45,393 nt of DNA from UBA1672 sp964352375 (lineage in GTDB: Bacteria; Pseudomonadota; Alphaproteobacteria; Micavibrionales; Micavibrionaceae), in the NCBI GenBank assembly GCA_964352375.1, contig CAYGSA010000007.1, positions 1-45,393 of the forward strand, in the 5' to 3' direction. The notes beneath the pieces were generated by a model. The model saw only the letters and a list, made by a program, of their open reading frames with translations, was not told where the DNA came from and did not search any database. Shown here one piece after another: positions 25,083-33,829 of the stretch (positions are counted from its first letter, which is position 1; the number at the start of each line of letters is the position of its first letter). The translations under genes and the position numbers were made by a program.

Positions 25083-26645
25083 ATGGGAAGCGGAAACAGA
25101 GAGCCTTTTGATAATCAGGTTGTAGAATGGATTGATTCACGTCTGCCGATTGTTACTTTTTTGAATAAGGAATACGGTGTTTTTCCAACACCAAAGAATT
25201 TTAATTATTTTTGGAATTTTGGAGCGATTTTGATGTTTATGCTGGGGACAATGATCCTCACAGGCATTATTCTTGCGATGCATTATACTGGTGACACATC
25301 TAAAGCTTTTGACAGTGTGGAGCGTATTACGCGTGATGTTAATGGTGGGTGGTTGTTGCGGAATCTGCACATGAATGGTGCATCATTCTTCTTTATTGCT
25401 GTTTATATCCATATGTTCCGCGGGATGTACTATGGGTCGTATAAGCGTCCGCGTGAGCTTTTGTGGATTTTGGGTGTGGTCATTTTTCTTTTGATGATGG
25501 CGACGGCTTTTATTGGGTATGTTTTACCTTGGGGGCAGATGAGCCTTTGGGGAGCGACGGTGATTACAAATCTTTTCTCGGCCATTCCGTTTTTTGGTGA
25601 TTCTATTGTGATATTGCTATGGGGAGGCTTTTCTGTTGATAACCCGACACTTACACGATTTTTTGCTCTGCATTACCTATTGCCGTTTGTGATTTTTGCA
25701 GTTGTGTTTTTGCATGTTTGGGCATTGCACGTGACGGGCTCTAATAACCCGCTTGGAATTGATGTGAAGGGGCCGCAAGATACATTGCCATTTAATCCTT
25801 ATTATACATCAAAGGATATATTTGGTCTTATTGTGTTTATTATTGTTTATGCGGTGTTTGTTTTTTACATGCCTGATGCGCTTGGGCACCCTGATAATTA
25901 TATTCCTGCTAATCCGCTAGTTACTCCTGCGCACATTGTGCCTGAATGGTATTTCCTGCCGTTCTATGCGATTTTGCGCGCAGTGACGTTTAACATTAAT
26001 GTTTATATGCTGGCAGGTCTGGGTATTTTAGGGGTCTTGATGGTTGAATTCGTTTGGCGTCATAAGCCTAAAGGTATGAATAACACTGCTGGTATTGCTC
26101 TGTTTGTTTTTGGATCAGGGCTTGCTGGTTTTGGTTTGTTGGCTGATCTTAATCAGAGCTGGGGACTTCCTATGACTGCAGCAGAGTATGCTCCTATTTC
26201 TGCTAAGCTTGGTGGCGTTCTTGCGATGTTTGGCTCTATTGCTCTCCTTGTTATTTTGCCTTGGCTCGATAACCATCCAGTTCGAAGTGCACGTTTTCGT
26301 CCTTATTACCGTGTCTTTATTTTGATGTTTACGGTTAGTATGTTCATTCTTGGATATGCGGGGTCTCAGGCGGCGGATAAAGTTTACTTCTCAGCGTGTC
26401 TTGGTGATGCGGTTGCCTGTGAAGCGCTTTCTCATGGTGGTTATGGTGGAGCGGCAGAGCTTCATGGTGAAGAGCCACTTGTGCTTAAGTTCGATAATAC
26501 GATGTTGGCACAGGCCTTTACAGGGTTTTATTTCTTGTTCTTTCTTATTATTTTACCGCTTTTGAGCCGTTTTGAGCCAGTGAAGCAGTTGCCCGCATCT
26601 ATTCATCAGGCTGTTCTCGATAAGAAACAGAAAGCAGGAGTTTAA
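25083..26645 (+). CDS. petB: Cytochrome b of the bc1 complex, unusually long
   Basis: A 520-residue cytochrome b, roughly 100 longer than the ~400-430 usual in alphaproteobacteria. The b-heme histidines (NLHMNGASFFFIAVYIHMF and LHYLLPFVIFAVVFLHVWALH) and the quinol-site PEWY loop are intact. Two apparent insertions explain the length. One is at about residues 302-372, immediately after PEWYFLPFYAILRAV, with two hydrophobic stretches (VYMLAGLGILGVLMVEFVW and AGIALFVFGSGLAGFGLL). The other is a hydrophilic loop around 430-473 between the last helices. The conserved LGGVLAMFGSIALLVILPWLD resumes after the first insertion. The frame is uninterrupted, so sequencing error is unlikely. Confidence 0.95.
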   Translation: MGSGNREPFDNQVVEWIDSRLPIVTFLNKEYGVFPTPKNFNYFWNFGAILMFMLGTMILTGIILAMHYTGDTSKAFDSVERITRDVNGGWLLRNLHMNGASFFFIAVYIHMFRGMYYGSYKRPRELLWILGVVIFLLMMATAFIGYVLPWGQMSLWGATVITNLFSAIPFFGDSIVILLWGGFSVDNPTLTRFFALHYLLPFVIFAVVFLHVWALHVTGSNNPLGIDVKGPQDTLPFNPYYTSKDIFGLIVFIIVYAVFVFYMPDALGHPDNYIPANPLVTPAHIVPEWYFLPFYAILRAVTFNINVYMLAGLGILGVLMVEFVWRHKPKGMNNTAGIALFVFGSGLAGFGLLADLNQSWGLPMTAAEYAPISAKLGGVLAMFGSIALLVILPWLDNHPVRSARFRPYYRVFILMFTVSMFILGYAGSQAADKVYFSACLGDAVACEALSHGGYGGAAELHGEEPLVLKFDNTMLAQAFTGFYFLFFLIILPLLSRFEPVKQLPASIHQAVLDKKQKAGV

Positions 26646-26648
26646 ATT

Positions 26649-27416
26649 ATGTATAGGTTTTTTCTAGTTTTTGCTTTTTGTTTGAGTTTTCCTTTCGTGG
26701 CTATAGCCGCGGGGGATGCTCCTAAGTCGCCGTCGCAGGATTGGAGCTTTAATAAGGGCCCGCTTGGTGCTTTTGGAACATATGATAAAGGTTCTCTTCA
26801 GCGTGGTTTTAAGATATATCGTGAAGTCTGTGCTGCTTGCCATTCTATGAAAAGTATTCATTTCAGAAATCTTTACGCACTTGGTTATACTGATGCGCAG
26901 ATAAAGAATATAGCTTCGGAGTATACTGTTGAAGATGGCCCGAATGAAGAAGGTGATATGTTTGAGCGTCCAGCGGAGCCTAAGGATAGGTTCCCATCGC
27001 CTTTTGCGAATGATAATGCGGCAAAATATGCGAATGGCGGTGCCTTGCCCCCTGATCTTTCCCTGATAACGAAGGCGCGTGCGAATGGTTCCAATTATCT
27101 ACATGCTTTGATGGTTGGCTATGTTGAGCCACCTCACGGTGAGGTTTTATCAGATGGGCAATATTGGAACAAATATTTTCCTGGGCACAAAATTTCTATG
27201 GCTGCGCCTTTGTCTGATGGTCAGGTCAGTTATGAAGATGGTAGCGCAGAGACTTTGGATCAGTATGCTCATGATATTGCACATTTCTTGACTTGGGCGG
27301 CTGATCCGCACATGGAAGAGCGAAAGAAGGCTGGTTTTCGTGTTATTTTGTTCTTGATTGTCTTTGCGTTTATCATGCGTGCTGTTAAGAAAAAAACCTG
27401 GAAGGATGCTCACTAA
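26649..27416 (+). CDS. petC: Cytochrome c1 of the bc1 complex
   Basis: A 255-residue cytochrome c1, the subunit that accepts electrons from the Rieske protein. It has a signal peptide (MYRFFLVFAFCLSFPFVAIA), the heme-binding CAACH at residues 61-65, the conserved YANGGALPPDLSLI, the region GHKISMAAPL with the methionine ligand, and one C-terminal membrane anchor (RVILFLIVFAFIMRAV) followed by lysines that face the cytoplasm. It begins three bases after the petB stop and closes the petABC operon. Confidence 0.96.
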   Translation: MYRFFLVFAFCLSFPFVAIAAGDAPKSPSQDWSFNKGPLGAFGTYDKGSLQRGFKIYREVCAACHSMKSIHFRNLYALGYTDAQIKNIASEYTVEDGPNEEGDMFERPAEPKDRFPSPFANDNAAKYANGGALPPDLSLITKARANGSNYLHALMVGYVEPPHGEVLSDGQYWNKYFPGHKISMAAPLSDGQVSYEDGSAETLDQYAHDIAHFLTWAADPHMEERKKAGFRVILFLIVFAFIMRAVKKKTWKDAH

Positions 27417-27442
27417 GGTGTTCTTTACGCATTAGGGACGTT

Positions 27443-27994
27443 ATGCGCGATACAAAACAAGAAGTTTTAAGTTTCTGGTTTGATGAAATAGATCCTGTTC
27501 AGTGGTTTCAAAAAAATGATAATTTTGATGCTGAAGTTAGGGATCGCTTTCTTTGTACTTATGATATGGCGCGAAAAGATATGTGCTCGTCTTGGAACAA
27601 GGATGCGGATGGTGTTTTGGCGCTCTGTATTGTTCTTGATCAATTCCCTCGAAATATGTTTCGTAATTTGCCAAAGTCTTTCGAAACGGATGCTAAGGCG
27701 ATGGCTGTTTCTAATGAGGCGATTCATAAAGGGCTTGATCAGGTCTTATCACCTCAAAAACGGCGTTTTATTTATATGCCCTTTATGCATAGTGAAAAAT
27801 TAGAAGATCAGAGGACATGCGTTTCTTTGTTTGAGGGTGTTAAATCAGATGATCCGCTTAGCCATGAATATGCGATCAAACATCTTAAGGTTATTGAAGA
27901 GTTTGGGCGGTTTCCTCATCGCAACGTGATTTTAGGGCGCCAGAGCACACCAGCAGAGGAAATCTATTTGGCGAGGACCGATTCGGGGTTTTAG
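27443..27994 (+). CDS. DUF924 family protein
   Basis: A 183-residue helical protein of the DUF924 family, a TPR-like fold of unknown activity found widely in proteobacteria and some eukaryotes. Characteristic stretches are VLSFWFDEIDPVQWF at the start, LCIVLDQFPRNMFR in the middle, RFIYMPFMHSEKLEDQ, and FGRFPHRNVILGRQSTPAE near the end. It starts 26 bases after petC and may ride on the same transcript. No function is assigned to it. Confidence 0.88.
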   Translation: MRDTKQEVLSFWFDEIDPVQWFQKNDNFDAEVRDRFLCTYDMARKDMCSSWNKDADGVLALCIVLDQFPRNMFRNLPKSFETDAKAMAVSNEAIHKGLDQVLSPQKRRFIYMPFMHSEKLEDQRTCVSLFEGVKSDDPLSHEYAIKHLKVIEEFGRFPHRNVILGRQSTPAEEIYLARTDSGF

Positions 27995-28109
27995 ATTTTT
28001 TCCTTTGGGCTGTTAAGGCTTTGGAATAGTTCCTTTATCCAGAATTTTTTGCTTTCTTTTGAAAAGTTGAATATGCTGGTGTCACAATATAACATTGTGG
28101 AGGATTGCT

Positions 28110-28304
28110 ATGACTGTTTATGACGTGTCTGGAGTAACTGTTAACCCTCATTTGGATTCATTGAAAGAAAAACATAAAAAACTTTCTAAACGTATAGATG
28201 AAGCGCGTAAGAGGATATCTATGAGTGATTTTTATCTCAGTAATCTCAAGAAGCAAAAGCTTTTGATCAAAGAGCAGATTGCAAGCGAGACGCGTGTCAG
28301 CTGA
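28110..28304 (+). CDS. YdcH-like (DUF465) small protein
   Basis: A 64-residue lysine-rich, coiled-coil-forming protein. The pattern HLDSLKEKHKKLSKRID followed by ISMSDFYLSNLKKQKLLIKEQI fits the DUF465 (YdcH) family of small alphaproteobacterial proteins of unknown function. The start at 28110 is set by a GTGGAGGA ribosome site seven bases upstream. It stands alone after DUF924, converging on accA. Confidence 0.75.
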   Translation: MTVYDVSGVTVNPHLDSLKEKHKKLSKRIDEARKRISMSDFYLSNLKKQKLLIKEQIASETRVS

Positions 28305-28347
28305 AATTTTATAGATTGAAAAAAGATGGAATTATCTGGCTTTTTTC

Positions 28348-29295
28348 TTATAAATTGCGGCCATATTGTAGGAATTTGGAGCGACGCTGTTCTATTATTT
28401 TTTTTGTATCCCAAGGGGTAAGGTCTTTGAGGCCTTTTTCGATTTGGTCGGCAACGGATTGCATTGTTTCCTGTTTTTTACGATGTGCGCCTCCAATGGG
28501 TTCTGCGATAATTCCGTCAATCAGTTTTAGCGCGTATAAATCTTGAGCGGTCAGCTTCAGTTCTGCTGCGGCCTCTTTGGCAAAGTCTGCGCTGCGCCAT
28601 AATATAGATGCACATCCTTCGGGGGAGATTACGGAATATATTGAGTGTTCCAGCATATAAACTTTATCAGCTACGGCAATTGCGATGGCGCCGCCAGACC
28701 CACCTTCACCGATGATGACTGAGATAATTGGCGTTGTTGTTCTGAGGCAGCTTTCGATTGATTTTGCGATGGCCTCAGATTGTCCGCGTTCTTCTGCGCC
28801 GACGCCAGGGTAAGCTCCGGCGGTATCGACTAGTGTTATGACAGGAATTTGGAATTGATCTGCCATTTTCATCAGGCGCTGTGCTTTGCGGTAGCCTTCT
28901 GGGCGCGTCATGCCGAAATTGCGTTTAATGCGGCTTTGTGTGTCGTGGCCTTTTTCGTGTCCTAATACGACACATGATTGGCCTTTGAAGCGGGCGATGC
29001 CAGAAATAAGTGCGTGGTCTTCTGCAAAGTTTCTGTCGCCTGCGAGTGGGGTGAAGTCTTCAAAAATCTCTGCAACATAATCCAGCATATGCGGGCGGTT
29101 TGGGTGGCGTGCTACTTGGACTTTTTCGGCAGGGCTCAGTTTTGCATAGGTTTGTTTTAGAAGCTTGTCGGCTTTACTTTGCATCCGTGTGATTTCTTCG
29201 GCTATGTTGATTTCCGAATCACTGCCAACATGTCTGAGCTCGGCGATTTTACCTTCTAGTTCAAGAATTGGTTTTTCAAATTCTAGCTGAGACAT
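28348..29295 (-). CDS. accA: Acetyl-CoA carboxylase carboxyltransferase subunit alpha
   Basis: A 315-residue AccA of usual length. With AccD it transfers the carboxyl group from biotin to acetyl-CoA, making malonyl-CoA for fatty acids. Seen are the N-terminal coiled region (FEKPILELEGKIAELR), HPNRPHMLDYVAEIFEDF, the CoA-site stretch FGMTRPEGYRKAQRLM, and the oxyanion glycines VIGEGGSGGAIAIAVAD. The gene follows xerD, separated by a hairpin terminator, so it probably has its own promoter in or near the 77-base spacer. AccD is not in the window. Confidence 0.96.
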   Translation of the reverse strand: MSQLEFEKPILELEGKIAELRHVGSDSEINIAEEITRMQSKADKLLKQTYAKLSPAEKVQVARHPNRPHMLDYVAEIFEDFTPLAGDRNFAEDHALISGIARFKGQSCVVLGHEKGHDTQSRIKRNFGMTRPEGYRKAQRLMKMADQFQIPVITLVDTAGAYPGVGAEERGQSEAIAKSIESCLRTTTPIISVIIGEGGSGGAIAIAVADKVYMLEHSIYSVISPEGCASILWRSADFAKEAAAELKLTAQDLYALKLIDGIIAEPIGGAHRKKQETMQSVADQIEKGLKDLTPWDTKKIIEQRRSKFLQYGRNL

Positions 29296-29315
29296 ATTTC
29301 TGACGTTATCCTATA

Positions 29316-29346
29316 AAAATTATGGTGCATCCGAGAATGCACCATA
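29316..29346 (-). terminator. Rho-independent terminator downstream of xerD
   Basis: A perfect 10-base inverted repeat, TATGGTGCAT (29321-29330) and ATGCACCATA (29337-29346), with a six-base loop. On the minus strand the hairpin is followed directly by ATTTTT. This is the form of an intrinsic terminator for the xerD transcript, positioned 27 bases after its stop codon and 21 bases or more before the accA ATG. Confidence 0.75.
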
Positions 29347-29372
29347 AAAGTAATTTATCTGTAAGAAAAGCT

Positions 29373-30362
29373 TTATTTTCCTGATGCTTTAGAAAGCGGG
29401 TGCTTTTCTTCGACAGTCTTTTTTGCATCTTCACCAAGTATGTGCGTGTAGATTTGCGTTGTTGCAATATCTGCATGGCCGAGCATTTTCTGTACTGAGC
29501 GTAGATCAGCGCCATTGCTGAGAAGGTGTGTTGCAAAAGCATGACGAAGAACGTGCGGGCTGACGCGACCATCATCGATTTTGGCTTCTTTTGCTAAATC
29601 TTTGAGGATTTGTGCAAAACGTTGACGTGTCAAGTGACCGCTACTTGAGGTTTTTGACGGGAAGAGCCATGTGTTGTTTTTAACATCGGTCTCTAGGGGG
29701 ACATGTTGCTCACGAACATCCAGGTAAGTTTTTAGAGACCTTTGTGCCGGAGGTGTTAATGGCACCATGCGCTCACGTCCAGCTTTGCCTGCTACGATTA
29801 GAGATTCATTCTTATCACCGAGTGCGGAAAGTGGAAGCCCAACAAGTTCTGAAACTCGCAAGCCCGTTGCGTATAGCATTTCGATTAAACATACGAGACG
29901 AACACTTTCTGCGTTGCCTTTTTTCCCGGCCGTTTCTATGAGGAGATTTACCTCATCTTCAGAGAGCGTTTTGGGGAGGCTTCGGCCTTGCTTTGGGCTT
30001 TCTATTGTTGATGTCGGATCGTCTTCGCGTACGCCTTCGGAGATTAAATAGCGATAGAACTGACGCATTGCGGACAAGCGGCGTGCAATTGTACGTACGG
30101 CTGTTTTACCTTTTTTGGGGTCTTTATTATTTGCTTTTTCCGATAGATCTTTCAAATAGTCTTTTAGTTGATCTGTTGTTGCAAAATCGATGTCGTTTTT
30201 AGCGTTTTCTTTTAAGAAAAGCGATACATCAGCAAGATCACGCCAATAGGCTTGGCGAGTGTTTAACGCTGCGCCGCGCTCAGTCGTTAGCATATCGAGA
30301 AATGAGTCGATTAGCGGGTTTAAATTCGGTTTAGGTTTTGCTGGACGTCCAGGTCTTGCCAT
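29373..30362 (-). CDS. xerD: Tyrosine site-specific recombinase XerD
   Basis: A 329-residue tyrosine recombinase that, with XerC, resolves chromosome dimers at dif. The N-terminal SAM-like core-binding domain (DSFLDMLTTERGAALNTRQAY) is followed by the catalytic domain with arginine in YATGLRVSEL, HVLRHAFATHLL (HxxR), LGHADIATTQIYTH (histidine and nucleophile tyrosine). The start at 30362 has a perfect AGGAG upstream; the frame reaches 30428 but the extra residues are unlike the family. The accA-xerD adjacency is conserved in alphaproteobacteria, which supports XerD rather than a phage integrase. No dif site was recognised in the window. Confidence 0.93.
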   Translation of the reverse strand: MARPGRPAKPKPNLNPLIDSFLDMLTTERGAALNTRQAYWRDLADVSLFLKENAKNDIDFATTDQLKDYLKDLSEKANNKDPKKGKTAVRTIARRLSAMRQFYRYLISEGVREDDPTSTIESPKQGRSLPKTLSEDEVNLLIETAGKKGNAESVRLVCLIEMLYATGLRVSELVGLPLSALGDKNESLIVAGKAGRERMVPLTPPAQRSLKTYLDVREQHVPLETDVKNNTWLFPSKTSSSGHLTRQRFAQILKDLAKEAKIDDGRVSPHVLRHAFATHLLSNGADLRSVQKMLGHADIATTQIYTHILGEDAKKTVEEKHPLSKASGK

Positions 30363-30390
30363 TTTATGTGCTCCTTTTATATTATTGCTT

Positions 30391-31971
30391 TTAGTCAGTT
30401 TCAAGTATGGCTTGTGCCAAAATACCATCAGATACTCTGTTTAAACCTGCACGAGAAAGCGCAGACACGCTTTCCGCCAGTGTTCCCCAATACAATGCTT
30501 TTGTCTTGTCATTGGCGTCGAGCGCTATGGAAGTCAAAAGCAATGTTATACTTATGTTTTGATTTTTACTCGAGTGTTCTAAAACTCTTAGAACTTCATA
30601 GGGAGGCAATGTATACTCCTTATTATTTCTTAAGTCAAAATCATTTTCATAAATATACATGAAGTTTTTAACATTTTCACGTGAATTGTCAATATTTTCT
30701 ATAATGTTTCTTATGATTATGTGTGAATTATAAGAATATTTGACTATTTCATGCCTTTTATTCTGCATTAAATTCAAAGTGATCAAAAGTTTTTCTTTTA
30801 GGGCACTCTCTTTTTTATTTTTTGGATCGTATATTTCAATCTGTTTTTTCCATTTTGGTGGGGGAATGTCTTCTGAATATAGAAATGATTTCAAGAGTGT
30901 GTTCGCCTCCTGAAGTGATAAATCAGTGCCCATTTTTAGATTATTCATGTGTGGAATAAAGGGGAGCATGGAGGCCGCTCCATATTTTTTAGCTAAGATG
31001 AATATGCGTTGGATGTCTGTTTTATCTTCTTTCTTTAGGGGGTTCCATGTGTTTTTTTCAAAGTCGTCATAGATTTTTATGATCTCAAGGGCACTATTTT
31101 CTGATTTTATGATTAATGATTCTTTTGCAATTTGTTTGTATTTTTTTACAAGTTGCTTTTCAGTAATGATATGTTTTTTTGCGGCTTGTATATATATGAA
31201 AAGACTGAGTTCTGGAGTTAAGTCTTTTTGATTGAGCAGGGCGCCAATATGTTGTGCCGGCATGCTATTGTATGCGGTTGTGTCATTTAAGGAAATTGTA
31301 ATGCGATTCTCTGAGACTAAGAGCGCTCTTTGTTGGAAATTTAATCTTGAGAAGGCAATTGGTTCGTATTCGAATCGGTATTCTTTGGATTGTATTATTG
31401 ATTGAAGCACGGTGTTTTGTGATTCCATAATTTTTTTCATGGCCTTTGGTTGTTCTGTCCCTGAAATTAATATTGTGCAGTATGCGTTTAAATCTGACCA
31501 AAAAGATGAGTTTTTATATCTTGAATAGAATGTTTTGGTTTCTAAACAGGCTTGTGCTTTTTGTTGATTGAGGAGCATGGCAAGTGTGCCAAGCCGTGCG
31601 AGTTGTTCCGAGATAACTTGGTTTTGTATTGTGTTGTAAAGTTTCAGCGCTTGGGCGTTCATACCGTTTTGGAGCAAAACATTTAAACGCAATGATAGAA
31701 TATCTTCGCCTTCTTTAATCGGGATGTTGTCTTGTATTAATCTTGCATCAGCGCTTGCCAACATCAGTTCGTTTATTGTCTTGTCGAGTTCTATCCATCC
31801 TGAAGGCTTTACATCTTTTATTAATTTGACAAGTGCAGAGCGTTCAGTGTTTTGGTATATGCTGTTTCCGAGTGCTTTACTTGTCCCTAGAGATTCAAGT
31901 GCAACGTAATCCTGTGCTTTGGTCTGTAATGATATTGTGCAGAGTAGCAAAATTAAAAGGGTTCTAATCAT
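30391..31971 (-). CDS. Exported helical protein of unknown function
   Basis: A 526-residue protein with a signal peptide (MIRTLLILLLCTISLQTKA, cleavage before QDY). The mature part is almost entirely alpha-helical, with repeated A/L-rich helices and spacing reminiscent of TPR-like solenoids (GMNAQALKLYNTIQNQVI, then ANDKTKALYWGTLAESV), but no clear TPR consensus. The start overlaps the upstream 47-residue membrane protein gene by eight bases (ATGATTAG), so the two are translationally coupled. It ends 28 bases before xerD. The codon and base content look AT-richer than the neighbours. I do not recognise a family. Confidence 0.75.
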   Translation of the reverse strand: MIRTLLILLLCTISLQTKAQDYVALESLGTSKALGNSIYQNTERSALVKLIKDVKPSGWIELDKTINELMLASADARLIQDNIPIKEGEDILSLRLNVLLQNGMNAQALKLYNTIQNQVISEQLARLGTLAMLLNQQKAQACLETKTFYSRYKNSSFWSDLNAYCTILISGTEQPKAMKKIMESQNTVLQSIIQSKEYRFEYEPIAFSRLNFQQRALLVSENRITISLNDTTAYNSMPAQHIGALLNQKDLTPELSLFIYIQAAKKHIITEKQLVKKYKQIAKESLIIKSENSALEIIKIYDDFEKNTWNPLKKEDKTDIQRIFILAKKYGAASMLPFIPHMNNLKMGTDLSLQEANTLLKSFLYSEDIPPPKWKKQIEIYDPKNKKESALKEKLLITLNLMQNKRHEIVKYSYNSHIIIRNIIENIDNSRENVKNFMYIYENDFDLRNNKEYTLPPYEVLRVLEHSSKNQNISITLLLTSIALDANDKTKALYWGTLAESVSALSRAGLNRVSDGILAQAILETD

Positions 31972-32107
31972 CTAAATATTGCTTTTGTGGGATTGTTTTT
32001 GTGATTGTTTCCGGAGGGATGTTCACATCACGAATCATAAGTAATGTGCCACTGCCGATAACAACGAAAACGATTGCTGCGAATAGTATTTTTAGTAGGA
32101 ACGACAT
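31964..32107 (-). CDS. Small single-pass membrane protein, 47 residues
   Basis: A short frame on the minus strand beginning MSFLLKILFAAIVFVVIG and ending QYLDD. It has one hydrophobic membrane helix (about residues 4-24) and a short polar tail with NIPPETITK. An AAGGAG site lies six bases before the ATG, which is stronger than for many of its neighbours. Its stop codon overlaps the start of the 526-residue exported protein by eight bases. This suggests a two-gene unit divergent from aroK. It is too short for similarity to be judged by eye. Confidence 0.65.
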   Translation of the reverse strand: MSFLLKILFAAIVFVVIGSGTLLMIRDVNIPPETITKTIPQKQYLDD

Positions 32108-32191
32108 CGGACTCCTTGAAAGGCTGTTGTAAAGTGTTACCTATCTCTTTAAAGCTTATGTTTATAGCAAGAATGGATGGTTTTTGAAAGA

Positions 32192-32731
32192 ATGGATACG
32201 AATTTAATCAAAGAAAAACTGAAGGGGCGTCCGATTATTTTGGTTGGCATGATGGGATGCGGGAAAAGCCATGTAGCAAAACTTCTCGGACGTGATTTGG
32301 GTTTTGATGTGTATGATGTGGATTCTGTGATTGAGTCCGAGGAGGGCCGTTCTATTACTCAGATTTTTGAAGATGAGGGGGAGGGGTTTTTTCGTGATCT
32401 TGAGGCGGAAAAGATTTTGGCGTTATTAGAGCGGGGCGAGTGTGTTATTGCTTCGGGAGGCGGAGCGTTGATGCGGCCTGCAACTTTGGATGCGGTTCTG
32501 GATAAGTCTTTGTCGATTTGGATTAATACAGATGTGGATGTTTTATTGGAGCGGGTTAAAGATGATACGACGCGCCCTTTGATGGTTGGTAAGGACTTGC
32601 GAAAGAAATTGCTTTTGCTGCTGGCGGCGCGTTTGCCTTTTTATGGTGAGGCGGATATTTATGTTGAAAATAATGGCAGCGAAGCAGACGTTATGGATGA
32701 AATAGGTCACGCTTTAGAAGAGTTTTTGTGA
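32192..32731 (+). CDS. aroK: Shikimate kinase
   Basis: A 179-residue P-loop kinase that phosphorylates shikimate, the fifth step of the aromatic pathway. The Walker A is GMMGCGKS, followed by DVDSVIESEEGRSI with the shikimate-binding aspartate, ASGGGALMRP, and the lid DDTTRPLM with its arginine. ATG 32177 five codons upstream is an alternative start. It is separated by 12 bases from aroB, giving the usual aroK-aroB pair. Confidence 0.95.
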   Translation: MDTNLIKEKLKGRPIILVGMMGCGKSHVAKLLGRDLGFDVYDVDSVIESEEGRSITQIFEDEGEGFFRDLEAEKILALLERGECVIASGGGALMRPATLDAVLDKSLSIWINTDVDVLLERVKDDTTRPLMVGKDLRKKLLLLLAARLPFYGEADIYVENNGSEADVMDEIGHALEEFL

Positions 32732-32743
32732 TATAGAATATCC

Positions 32744-33826
32744 ATGAGTGATAAGACTTTAAAGATAGATTTAGGTGAGCGCAGTTACGATATTATAATC
32801 GGAGCTGGGGCGCTCAATAATATTTCGGCCCATCTGCCGTTTGCGCCTTTAGAGCGTAAATGTTTCTTTATTGCTGATGAAAATACGGCGCGCTATGTGC
32901 CTGAATTTGGGCGGGATCGTTTGTTGGTCTTACCTGCTGGAGAGGCAACGAAGTCTTATGAGCAGTTGATTAAGGTTCTTGATTGGCTGCTCTCGCTCAA
33001 TGTGCATCGTAACTCTGTTGTATTTGCCGTTGGTGGCGGTGTGATCGGGGATCTGGCGGGGTTTGCTGCGGCTAGTGTTTTACGTGGTGTGCCTTTTGTG
33101 CAAATTCCGACGAGTTTATTGGCGCAGGTTGATAGTTCAGTTGGCGGGAAGACAGGTATTAACACCTCTCATGGTAAGAATTTGGTGGGTGCATTTTATC
33201 AGCCAGAGGTCGTGCTTATTGATACAAATACATTGAAGACACTTCCGCAGCGTGAGTTGCTGGCGGGGTACGCTGAGATTGTGAAATACGGCCTGATTGG
33301 GGATGCTGAATTTTTCACTTGGCTTGAGTCGCATGGCGATAAGGTTATAGCGCTCGATGAGCAGGCAATTTCTCATGCGATTGAGGTGAGTTGCCGTGCC
33401 AAAGCCAGAGTTGTTGAAGCGGATGAGCGAGAAGGTGGGGTACGTGCTCTTTTGAATCTGGGGCACACATTTGGGCATGCGCTTGAGGCTGCGGCAGGTT
33501 ATAACGGGTCTTTGTTACATGGTGAGGGGGTTGCGATTGGTACGGTTATGGCTTACCGCCTATCGGAGACACTCGGTTTATGCAGCGCGGCGGATGTTGC
33601 GCGCGTTATTCAGCATTTCCAAAAGGTGGGTTTGCCTGTGCATGCGGGCGGAAGTAGTGCAGAGGTCTCTGACCTTATAAATACGATGAAGCGTGATAAA
33701 AAGGCGATGGATGACGGAATGGTGTTTATCATGCCGCGTACAATTGGCTCTGCGTTTGTATCTCAAGATGTTCAAGAAGCGGATGTTATTTCTGTACTTG
33801 AGCGATCGCTTGCCGGGGAGGCATAA
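32744..33826 (+). CDS. aroB: 3-Dehydroquinate synthase
   Basis: A 360-residue AroB of normal length, the NAD- and zinc-dependent enzyme that cyclises DAHP to 3-dehydroquinate. The NAD/substrate motifs VGGGVIGDLAGFAAA, PTSLLAQVDSSVGGKTGIN and the zinc-binding LNLGHTFGHALE are intact, as is MKRDKKAMDDGMVFIMPR near the end. It lies between aroK and the CNNM/CBS gene, only three bases from the latter. Confidence 0.96.
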   Translation: MSDKTLKIDLGERSYDIIIGAGALNNISAHLPFAPLERKCFFIADENTARYVPEFGRDRLLVLPAGEATKSYEQLIKVLDWLLSLNVHRNSVVFAVGGGVIGDLAGFAAASVLRGVPFVQIPTSLLAQVDSSVGGKTGINTSHGKNLVGAFYQPEVVLIDTNTLKTLPQRELLAGYAEIVKYGLIGDAEFFTWLESHGDKVIALDEQAISHAIEVSCRAKARVVEADEREGGVRALLNLGHTFGHALEAAAGYNGSLLHGEGVAIGTVMAYRLSETLGLCSAADVARVIQHFQKVGLPVHAGGSSAEVSDLINTMKRDKKAMDDGMVFIMPRTIGSAFVSQDVQEADVISVLERSLAGEA

Positions 33827-33829
33827 GTT

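Noticed and set aside
28316..28347. Weak hairpin between the YdcH-like gene and accA, possibly a two-way terminator
   Set aside because: Only the A/T tracts and a four-base AGAT/ATCT stem pair; this is too weak to call.
29373..30362. The tyrosine recombinase as an integrase of a mobile element
   Set aside because: Length, motifs and the accA neighbour fit chromosomal XerD, and there are no attachment repeats or element genes.
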